Assembly (NCBI RefSeq): GCF_946227985.1
Contig: NZ_CAMKGL010000001.1
Location: 1,426,001 to 1,490,000, forward strand
DNA length: 64,000 nucleotides
Reading direction: 5' to 3'
From: Serratia quinivorans
Lineage (GTDB): Bacteria; Pseudomonadota; Gammaproteobacteria; Enterobacterales; Enterobacteriaceae
Shown: one piece after another, positions 28,841 through 38,400 of the stretch
Numbering within the stretch: position 1 is the stretch's first letter
Layout: every line of letters starts with the position of its first letter
Program-made: the position numbers and the translations under genes
The notes under the pieces: model-generated
Told to the model about the DNA's origin: nothing
The model's database searches: none
The model's input: the letters and a program-made list of their open reading frames with translations, nothing else

Positions 28841-31800
28841 TCAATCATCTCCAGAAGTGCCTGTAATGGGTGTCGTACCGCGTTACCCTCAATGCGTTTG
28901 ACCTGGCTGCGGCAGGAATAGCCGGTCGCCAGGCAACGCTGCCGTGGCAAACGTTGCAGCGCCTGGTGCCATGATAGCTCATAAATGCCGAGTGAATTCT
29001 GCAAGTTATTGACTTCATGTCCGTAGGTACCCGCCATACCACAACAGCCAACGCTGACATTTTCCAGCCTGGCGCCAAAGCGCGCAAAAATCGACGTCCA
29101 ATGTTGGCCACTGGTCGGCAATGCCGTGGTCTCGGTGCAGTGGCCGAACAGATACCAGGCTTCACCGGTTGCAGGCTGCTCGGCACGCTCGGCCAGCAAC
29201 TGTTGCAGCCATTCGTGCACCAATTGCACCCGGAAGTCACCACGAGCTTCCCCAAGGATCTCGTTATATTCGTCGCGGTAACACAGCACCAACGCCGGAT
29301 CGACCCCTACCAGCGGCATGCCGAGCTTTGCCACCCGGTTGAGAAAATCGGCGGTCTTGCGCGCGGTACGGGCGAAGCGCATCAGGAAGCCTTTGATATG
29401 CTGCGCCTTGCCATTGGGTGAGAACGGCAACAGCACCGGCCGATAGCCGAGTTTTTCCACCAGCCGCACAAAATCGGCCACCACTTTGGCATCGTAATAA
29501 CTGGTAAACGGATCCTGCACGATCAATACGTGCTGTTCGCGTTGTTGCGGATTCAGCGCTTCAAGCTGTTCCAGCGTCATGGTGAGCGCGCCGTGGCCGG
29601 AGAGCTGTTGGCGGAGCGTCGGGCTGGAAAGCAGCGGCAAATCAACCATGCCGATACTGTTGCGGCTCAGCTCACGCACCCAAGGCTGCCTGAAGAAGAA
29701 GTTGAACACTTTTGGCGCTTTCGCCATCAGCGGGGTGTAACTTTCTACTCCGGCGACCATATAGTCACGCGCCGGTCGCAGATAGCGGGTGTGATAAAGC
29801 TGCAGGAAACGTGAACGGAAGCCGGGTACGTCAATTTTGATCGGACACTGCGTTGAACAGGCCTTACAGGCCAGACAGCCGGACATCGCCTCTTTCACCT
29901 CATGCGAGAAATCGTACTCCCCTTTGCCGGCGTACCAACTGTTGCGGGTTTTCTCGATCAGGGCCCTGAAGCTGACACGTTGCTGCGGCAGTTGCTTTTC
30001 CAGTGCCAGCGGGTCGACGCCCTGTTCGGACAGCAGACGCAGCCATTCACGCACCAGCGCCGCCCGCCCTTTTGGCGAGTGAATGCGGCTGCCGGTGATC
30101 TTCATCGACGGACACATTGGGCTGCGGACGTCAAAATTGAAACATAAACCGTTGCCATTACACTCCATGGCACCACGGAACGAGGTGCGAACCTCGACCG
30201 GAATGCGACGATCGAGGGTACCGCGTTTGGCGGCGTCCACTTTCATCATCGGCGCATCGACGCCCAACGGCGGACAGATTTTGCCGGGGTTTAGCCGGTT
30301 GTCCGGGTCGAAAGCGGCCTTGATTCGGCGCAGCTCCAGATACAGTTCGTCGCCAAAGAACGCCGGGCTGTATTCGGCGCGGAACCCTTTGCCATGTTCG
30401 CCCCACAGCAAGCCGCCATACTTGGCGGTCAACACCACCACCTGGTCGGAAAGCTGCTTCATCAGCACTTCCTGCTGAGGGTCGCACATGTCGAGAGCCG
30501 GACGCACATGCAACACACCGGCATCCACATGACCAAACATGCCGTAGCTCAGATTATGACTATCGAGCAACTGACGGAATTCAACGATGTAGTCTGCCAG
30601 ATGCTGCGGCGGCACACAGGTATCCTCGGCAAACGGGATTGGTTTGGCACGCCCTTTGGCATTGCCCAATAGCCCAACCGCCTTTTTACGCATGTTGTAA
30701 ATGCGCTCGATACCGTCCAGATCGCCACAGATCTGATAGCCAATCACTCCGCCCTGCCGCTCGGCGATTAGCTCATCCAGCCGCAGGCACAAAGCCTCCA
30801 TTTGCCGGTCGATCAGTGCCTTGTCATCGCCGGCAAACTCAACGATGTTCAGACCCAGCATCTCTTTATCCGGCACGTTGGTGATTAGCTCATTGACCGA
30901 ATGCCAAACAATATCTTCGCGTGCCAGGTTCAGCACCTTGGAGTCGATAGTCTCGACCGACAGCGCCTTGGCTTCCACCATAAAGGGCGCGTTGCGCAGT
31001 GCGGAATCAAAGGAGTCGTATTTAACATTCACCAACCGGCGCACCTTCGGCAGCGGCGTAATATCCAGCCGCGCCTCGGTGATAAACGCCAGCGTCCCTT
31101 CGGCACCGGTCAGAATGCGCGTCAGATCGAAGGTTTGCAGATCATCGCTGAACACATGGCGCAGATCGTAACCGGTCAGAAAGCGGTTAAGCTTGGGGAA
31201 CTTTTCCAGGATCAACGCCCGTTGAGCGCGGCAGCTGTTGAGCACCCGGTCATAAATGCGGCCTTCAACCGTATCTTCGTTGGCAATCGTTTCCGCCAAC
31301 GGCGTCGGCATGGCTCGGGTGTCAATCATATCGCCACCCAGGAGTACCGCCCGCAAGCCCAATACGTGGTCGGAAGTTTTTCCGTAAACCAGCGATCCCT
31401 GACCGGAGGCGTCAGTGTTAATCATGCCGCCGAGCGTGGCGCGATTACTGGTGGAAAGCTCCGGTGAGAAGAAATAACCGAACGGCCGCAGATACTGGTT
31501 GAGTTGATCCTTGATAACCCCGGCCTCAACCTTGACCCAGCCCTGCTCGACGTTGATTTCAAGAATGCGGTTCATGTGGCGCGACATATCCACCACAATA
31601 CCGCTGTTGAGCGACTGCCCGTTGGTGCCGGTCCCGCCACCTCGTGGGCTGAAGGTCAGCGCAGTGAAGCGCTCTTCGGCCGCCAGACGTGCAATAAGTG
31701 CCACATCCGCAGTGGAACGGGGAAACACTACCGCATCTGGCAGCAACTGATAGATACTGTTATCGGTCGCCATCGTTAGCCGGTCGGCATAGCTGGTAGC

Positions 31801-31893
31801 GATATCGCCGTTAAACCCGTTTTGCTTCAACGCTTCCAAAAAATCGAGCACCCGTTGAACGAGGCCGGGCGCCTGAGAAATCTGTGGGATCAT
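28837..31893 (-). CDS. ydiJ: FAD/Fe-S D-2-hydroxyglutarate dehydrogenase YdiJ
   Basis: A 1018-residue, three-part flavoprotein. The N-terminal FAD-binding (PCMH-type) domain has LTFSPRGGGTGTNGQSL. A FAD-oxidase C-terminal domain follows, with YGMFGHVDAGVLHVRP. The distal part has Fe-S cysteines (CNGNGLCF, MCPSM, and SGCLACKACSTQCPIKIDVP) and a CCG-type domain (FGHCTETT, VGCCGMAG). E. coli YdiJ is described as a D-2-hydroxyglutarate dehydrogenase. It is the last core-chromosome gene before the prophage junction and is intact. Confidence 0.9.
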   Translation of the reverse strand: MIPQISQAPGLVQRVLDFLEALKQNGFNGDIATSYADRLTMATDNSIYQLLPDAVVFPRSTADVALIARLAAEERFTALTFSPRGGGTGTNGQSLNSGIVVDMSRHMNRILEINVEQGWVKVEAGVIKDQLNQYLRPFGYFFSPELSTSNRATLGGMINTDASGQGSLVYGKTSDHVLGLRAVLLGGDMIDTRAMPTPLAETIANEDTVEGRIYDRVLNSCRAQRALILEKFPKLNRFLTGYDLRHVFSDDLQTFDLTRILTGAEGTLAFITEARLDITPLPKVRRLVNVKYDSFDSALRNAPFMVEAKALSVETIDSKVLNLAREDIVWHSVNELITNVPDKEMLGLNIVEFAGDDKALIDRQMEALCLRLDELIAERQGGVIGYQICGDLDGIERIYNMRKKAVGLLGNAKGRAKPIPFAEDTCVPPQHLADYIVEFRQLLDSHNLSYGMFGHVDAGVLHVRPALDMCDPQQEVLMKQLSDQVVVLTAKYGGLLWGEHGKGFRAEYSPAFFGDELYLELRRIKAAFDPDNRLNPGKICPPLGVDAPMMKVDAAKRGTLDRRIPVEVRTSFRGAMECNGNGLCFNFDVRSPMCPSMKITGSRIHSPKGRAALVREWLRLLSEQGVDPLALEKQLPQQRVSFRALIEKTRNSWYAGKGEYDFSHEVKEAMSGCLACKACSTQCPIKIDVPGFRSRFLQLYHTRYLRPARDYMVAGVESYTPLMAKAPKVFNFFFRQPWVRELSRNSIGMVDLPLLSSPTLRQQLSGHGALTMTLEQLEALNPQQREQHVLIVQDPFTSYYDAKVVADFVRLVEKLGYRPVLLPFSPNGKAQHIKGFLMRFARTARKTADFLNRVAKLGMPLVGVDPALVLCYRDEYNEILGEARGDFRVQLVHEWLQQLLAERAEQPATGEAWYLFGHCTETTALPTSGQHWTSIFARFGARLENVSVGCCGMAGTYGHEVNNLQNSLGIYELSWHQALQRLPRQRCLATGYSCRSQVKRIEGNAVRHPLQALLEMIE

Positions 31894-31997
31894 TCGCTTT
31901 TTGACCCTGTCTGTCTAATTTTTATGCGTCATTATGCACGCTGAATCAGGCCTTTATTCAGACCCACCCTGTTTTTTATTAGAGATACAAACTATGT

Positions 31998-32045
31998 ATT
32001 GAAATGGATGTATGTGATTAATAAGCAATTTATATCCATTTCAAT
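31998..32045. repeat. 12-bp inverted repeat near the attachment site
   Basis: ATTGAAATGGAT (31998-32009) and ATCCATTTCAAT (32034-32045) are perfect complements separated by 24 bases. This may be a recombinase or excisionase recognition structure; the core crossover cannot be fixed without the other end. Confidence 0.5.
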
Positions 32046-32095
32046 GCGTTGCATCCCTATCGTTTTACCACTACCACCTGAGATCTACAAATTTC

Positions 32096-32156
32096 GTGCC
32101 CCTTTCTCTGCCCTTTCCGACGGAGAATGCCCCTGGAATGCCCCTTAGAATGCACC
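32096..32156. repeat. cluster of TGCCCC-like repeats, probable integrase arm-type sites
   Basis: GTGCCCC (32096-32102), TGCCCT (32109-32114), TGCCCC (32128-32133 and 32139-32144) and TGCACC (32151-32156) lie in the same orientation about 10-20 bases apart, several preceded by GAA. Evenly spaced short repeats beside a prophage end are typical of tyrosine-integrase arm sites. Confidence 0.5.
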
Positions 32157-32227
32157 TATTTTTCACTCAAAATGATGAATAAAAATGCACGTTATTCACA
32201 TAAAATACAAACCAAAAAGGTTAGTAA

Positions 32228-32440
32228 ATGAAATCAACAATCTTTACGGTATGCCTCATCATGGCTGGTGTTTTTGTCCTTGTACACCCCATTTTTAGCA
32301 CCCCATTTTTTATTACCGCATACCTACTCGCTGGAAAAGGCCGCATGGATTTGGACAGTAACACCAGCATAATTTTGGGCATTATTGGCGTCTTTGTTTT
32401 GCTGTTTATATTTGCTGCTGGCAGGCAACTGATGAAATAA
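32228..32440 (+). CDS. small two-helix membrane protein at the prophage end
   Basis: A 70-residue protein with two hydrophobic helices (about 4-33 and 47-65) separated by a short polar loop KGRMDLDSNT. AAAAAGG lies eight bases before the ATG. It is transcribed opposite to the late operon, a usual place for lysogenic-conversion genes. The family is not recognised; a superinfection-exclusion role is possible but unproven. Confidence 0.6.
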   Translation: MKSTIFTVCLIMAGVFVLVHPIFSTPFFITAYLLAGKGRMDLDSNTSIILGIIGVFVLLFIFAAGRQLMK

Positions 32441-32465
32441 AGCCCGCTTACGCGGGCCGCACAAA

Positions 32466-35400
32466 TCACTTATTGAAATATGGATTCACCCTTTCAACAG
32501 CCTGCTGTACCAGCTTATTGCGCTGGGCCATAAAGCGATCAATCCTCTCCCTCTTCTGCTCTGCCGTCAGAATACGATCAATGCGCACCAGCTCAATCCG
32601 GTTATTCAACTGGCGGAGTTCTGTCTGCGTTGCCGTTAACCCCTTCCGCTGTGACAACTTATCCCTGTTTTCCGCCCGCAGCTCTTGGGCATCTTCAATT
32701 CTCCCTTGCTTCCGGTAAGAATTGATAGTGCTGTTGATCTGGTTCACCTGCGTCATCATTCGGTAGAAGTCCTCGCTGAACTGAGTAGACTTCGCCGGAT
32801 CATCACCATAGCCGCGCAGCAGTGATTTAATAACCGGCATTTCGTCCAATCGCATAGACGCGGTTTCGCCATTATCCTGCATGCAACGCATCAGAATATT
32901 GGTCGCGCCCATAACATAGGCTCCCAAGCTGCCGGTATACCCCTGAATGATGTGATCCAGCATCTTCGGGGACAGGTTAGTAGCCTCCCCGACTTCACGC
33001 ATCAGCAGGCTGGTTTGGTCGTTATATCTGGCGCCGGCAATCAAATTGCTGTCCGCCATGTTTTCGATCGGGCCACCTTTGAAGAAGTCGTAATTCACAT
33101 ACGCCTCAGCGATCGGCATTGCTACCTGCGGGATTGGGTTAAAGGCCATTGTCTCCATGAAGTTGTGGGCCACCAGCTTGCCAAATTTACCAGCGGAATC
33201 TTGACCACCCATGGTGCGTACAAAACGCTCAGGCAATGTCCCAAACATCAGGCCGATTTCGAACGGCTTCGGCAAACGGATGTGAATACCGCCGGGCAGC
33301 CAGGCATGCCAATAGGTGTCTTTATCCCAGTCTGGCAATTCCTCATAGCGTTTGTCGTCCCAGTTAAGCGCCAGCAGTGCTAAAGAGGCAGCGGTAATCA
33401 TGCCGCCTCGCTTGAGAACCGATTTCGGATCTTCTTTAATCGCCCTGCCCAACTTACTCAGTCCCTGCATACGGGCGTTAAAGAACGGCAACATGTCACT
33501 AAGGTTAATCATGATCTTGCTGGCACCCATCATGCTGAAGTCCATCAGATCACGCGATTCAAACGCAGCCTGCGCCTTACCCTTACCTGATTTAATTGCC
33601 GCCTCATATGTGGCCAGTCGGTTGGCATTCTCTGCCGCTTCACTGAGGTGACGGTACTTCTCAAGCCCGGATCCCAATTTATCCATGACATCCTTGCCAC
33701 TTTTAACGATGGACGACTCGAATTCTTTGATCTGGCTGTCTGTATACCCTTTTCGGCGCAGCACGCCACGGATTGAACGCGCAGTCGATGCCGGATCATA
33801 AACGTTGGAGTGCCCACCGCCAAACGTGGCGCCGGCGAACATCATGTCGATTAGGCTGTCATCAGTTTTAAGGGCTTTTTTAAACCCCGCGAAGGAATCA
33901 ATACCGGCCTTAAACCCGTCTTTATTGATAGCCCACGAATGGAGCGAGTCACGTAGGAAGTTGCGGATGATGAAGTCCGGCATGCTGGTTGTACCGATCG
34001 TCAGCACCTTTTTTGCCTGCCGGGCTGATTTCATAAATGCGGAGTTACTGCGCTCCAGGTCGATCATGGTAAATGCACGGTAAAGCTCCGGGTCATTGAC
34101 CTGTACCAGTTGCTCTTTGCCATCGGTAAAAACTTTCACCACATCCTTGCCGATCCGCTCGAAGTCCATTTTATTCGGTGAGTCGATCACCTCTAACATG
34201 CCAGTGTCAGCCAGGTTAACCACGGCACGACGCATCGCCTCGTTCTTCATCGAGGCATCCACTGACTTGGCCACGTAATTGAACAGATTCTCAATCGGAT
34301 CCTTGATCGTCAGGTCGCTACCTTTAAGTTTGCGGACAGTACTGCTTTGGTTGGCGATGCCACGCGTACTCCATGGCCCTTTCACATCACCATTTTCCGC
34401 TTCACGGTAATAAGGCAAATACCAGGCGCTTTCCCAGTTAGCTCGACTGTCCGGATCAATAAGGCCCATATCCTGCTGCAGATCCAAAATCGACTTAATG
34501 AAGGCGTCGTATTTCTTCTTCTGGGCGTCGAACAGTGCTTCATTGCCCTTGTTCAAACCTTTCATGTAGGCGATCTCATCAACCGTAAAGTTGTTTTCTT
34601 TCCCTTGAGCCATCAGGCGTTCTGAACGGTGACCGGCAATCCACTTGAGGAAGTTTTCGCGATGATTACCCAGGGCATCCAGAATGCCCATCAGCGCATC
34701 CTCTTTACCCGTTCCCGCCTGCCGCTCTACAACACCATCGGCTTTATTATATTTGGGCAGGCCGTGCTCCAGAGTGGCCGCAGTGACTGAGCCAGCACCG
34801 GCAGCCATACGCGCCCCAATGTATGCCGATGATCGGGCATCTGATTTACCAGCAGCGTCTTCCGCATACTTTAACGGTGCCATACCGTCGAAGGTCTTGG
34901 TGTTTAATTTGCGGCCCATCTCCTGCAGCCAGCTTTTCAGCTCCGTTCTGTCCTTCGATTTCACCATGCCGTAAAAGTCTTTGGCCTTTTCGACCTTCCC
35001 TTTTTCGACATTGAACCCCATTTTTCTGTTGGTGATTTCATCCATGGTGGCTTCACCAGTACGGGAGTAAAGCGCGGTGTTCTTGCGGATATCATCGGGA
35101 GAGAGTATATTTTTACTTGAGCCGCTAAGGGTGTTCGCCTCGGGCAATTGGAGCCCGACTGCATGAAGCCACTTAGCGGCTTTTCCTTTGTTCAGATACA
35201 GCAAATTATTATCAAGCTGGCTCTGAAGGGCTGCGCTGTTATCCTTCCCGTATACACTCGCAATCTTGTTGATCTCGGCAAAACCAGCCCCTTTCCCGTT
35301 CAGGTGAATTGCCGCAATGACTGGGTTGCCATAAACATCCTTAGCCTCCACCAAAGCAACAAGTGCGTCCCCTTCCGTGGCTGAGCGCATTACCGCAACA

Positions 35401-38400
35401 GGATCTGCAATCAGTTCCGGCAACCGCTGCATGTCTTCCAGCCGCACCTGATGCGCACGCACTGTCGGGTCGGTCGCTTTATGTACGACAGATGCAGGCA
35501 TGACCATTTCCAGATTGCGTGCACCGAGCGCGCGGTACACCGCAGGAGTATCGCCAAGGCGAACCATGCCGCGCGGTGCCTTATCCATTCCGGCAATGTT
35601 ATCGACCTCATCCGCAAAGCTCTTGGCGTCATAGCTGTCTGGCTTAAACGGATCCTTCCGACCAGATGCTGAGTAAAGCGCATCAGTGCGGCTAAACGTA
35701 TCGTCAAACTCCCTGCTGCCAGGCTGCTCCCCTTCATACATCGCGGTGCGTTTAAACCTGCCAGCAATGGAGCGCAAGATATTGCGAATTTCCGCCGGCG
35801 TTATATCACTCGGGTTGAAGAAGTTGGCTTTGCGTAGCGCGTTGGTGATGATGGAGACGAACCGATCCCAAACAGCACCCAATCCAGTAAGTTCAGACCG
35901 TTCGGCCATGTGGGCCAGAAACTCATTCGCCTGCACTTCTGGCGACTCATTACCGTAAGCCTTTTGCACCTGACGCCATACCGACTGAATCTCCGGGTTC
36001 TTGCTATCACGTGTCTGGTGAAGCACACGGATAATACGGTCATATTCCACATCACCGATCACTGAAGCCAAGCCATGGTGTGCCAAAACTTCGTGGCGTA
36101 GCTTGGCACGAAGCTGCTTTCCGTCCGCAATATTATCGGCAACCACAATCACGCGGCTGAGCTCTGGTTGATAAATGGCGTGTACGGTACCGAACTCTTT
36201 AGGAATGCCATTCGGCATCATAGCCGCGGCGTCGGACTGAGACTGAACAACCTGAACTTTGATTTTTGCTGCGCCATTGAAGCGACGAACCCACTGGTCA
36301 GCGATGTGCTGAGCCTGCTTGTCCCCCATTCCTTTCTCCGGCCTCACCCCGGACGTATCAAAATCCCCCTCAGAAAGAATATTACCACCACCATTATCGA
36401 GGCCATCTTTGGAGTAAAAGGCCACACCGCGATCCGTAGGTTTAGTTTTCAGCGTTTTGAACAGGGTGTCGAAAGCATCGCGAACGCCATTATTCAGCTC
36501 CGCCTCTGTTGGATAGGCATAGGTAGCAGGGTTACCATGTTCGTCCGCTTTTTTGATGTTGACCAAGTAGTCATTACTGATGCCTTTGGCTTCGGCCCGA
36601 TCGAGGATATAGCGCTCATACGAACGAGCAGCCATTTCAACATTGGTTGCCCAATAGGGTTTGCTGCGCAGCTCGTCCAGCTTCTGTGCGCGGGCCACCA
36701 TGCCGCTATCGCCGACGGCTTTCATCACCCCTTTCCATGCATTCCAGACTTCTTGGCGCACAGGGAAATCAGCCGGTACCATCTTCCCGTCCTGGAACTT
36801 CATGGTCTGCCGGCGGCGTGTTGTCGCATAATTAATGCCACGACCACCGCCTACATCAGCTTGGCCGAAATAGTTGTCTAACGCATGGAACCACTCATGA
36901 GCCAGCGAACCGGCACCTTTATTTTTCGTCAGGTTGATCACAACTTCACCCGGCTCGTAATGCGCCTTAACTGCATTCGCGCCGCCGCGACCGCGCGCGC
37001 CGAACGCAAGACCGAGCTCTCCATTAAGAGAAATGGCTTTTGCCGGAACACCGATGATGTCAGCCATGTCCTGCAGGCTGTCAAAAGCATCGTTCAATTC
37101 CGCCTGGCGGCGGCCCGACTCCACATAGTTTCCGAACTGCACCCCACGGAAACCAAACTCCTTATCGAACTGCGCAGTGGTAACATCGGCGGATCGTCGT
37201 GCAGCACCTGCACGCTGGGCGTTGGTATCCCGGCGTTGTTCGGCGCGCGCCTGATCACGCTGCCGGGAGATTTTGCTTTCCAGTTCAGGACGGTTCTCAT
37301 TAAGGTAATCGCGGGCCGCGCGAGGATCCTTGAACCCTTCCTTTACCCTGGCTACCCCGCTAGCACCTTTGTAGCCGATGAAAATATCACGGGTTTGGCG
37401 ATCAACATGAATAGTGAAATTGGTTTGTTTCGATGCTGGAGCGCCACCACTTTGTTGATCAATGAAGGCCCGCGCCTTATCCATAAAGTTAGCTTTATCC
37501 GTATCAGCAACTCCGCTGATCGCCATCCCATTGGCTCTTTCCAGCTCGTAGACCGATTTTCCCGGATCCGGGTATTGCTTGCCCTCATACATAGAGTAAT
37601 GCGAATGACGCACGCGATACTTTGATGCTGCAGCCATTTGCTCTGGCGGCAATGAGGAAATCAGATCGTGCGTATCCAACATGCCACGCAAATTCTTGCT
37701 ATTGAGAATCTTTTCACGAACATCAGCGACACTGACTTTTCCATTAAGCAGATCAGCAGAAAGCCCCTTCATCGTCTGGGCAGATTCAACCCAGCGCGAC
37801 AGTAAACGTTTCGGTTTAGTCGATGGGATTTGAGCCCGTAGCATTGAGATTAACGCCAGCTTATCGTGGCCCACGCCGCCATCAGACATTTTGCTGTAAT
37901 CAGGTTGAGGGAACAGTTTGGACAAGGGTTCAGTTCGATAATGCTCATCCGTAGCATCGCGCTCCATTGCCTCCGAGAACTTGCCCCACTTATGCTTCGC
38001 TGCCCCTTCCAGCTTTTGGCCGAAATCGTCAATCTGGTCTTCATGACGAGTAGAACCATGGTCATTCCCCGTATCATCAAACTCTGAGTTTCCGCGCCAG
38101 TGTGGCCTTTTGGCGCGATGTTCGTTGAGAACTGGACGATATTGAGCACCATACATTCTCCGTTCCTCAGGCGTGCCATGGGCAGCCCTGAAGATGCTCA
38201 TCACATGGCCGCCGGCACTATCATCAGCAAGCATCTGCTGTATCAGCTCTGCAGACTCGTCCTTTGTCAGCCCATTTTCTGTGGCCACTGCCTGTGGTAC
38301 TGCAACCTGCGCTTTTTCTACCGGCATGCGTATCGCATACCCACCCTCAACAGCCTCGATCTTGGCTCCGGGTGTTTTACCCGAGCGAGATGCCTGAGCC

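Larger units (their letters stand above)
31894..32227. other. chromosome-prophage junction region
   Basis: About 330 gene-free bases. The first part should hold the ydiJ promoter. From 31998 there is a 12-bp inverted repeat and, at 32096-32156, five TGCCCC-like repeats. No tRNA or gene fragment marking the exact crossover was found. Confidence 0.5.

Noticed and set aside
36168..37625. Two plus-strand readings of 237 and 246 codons opposite the giant gene
   Set aside because: Composition is that of antisense shadows; no promoter, ribosome site or motif, and the giant protein frame is uninterrupted here.
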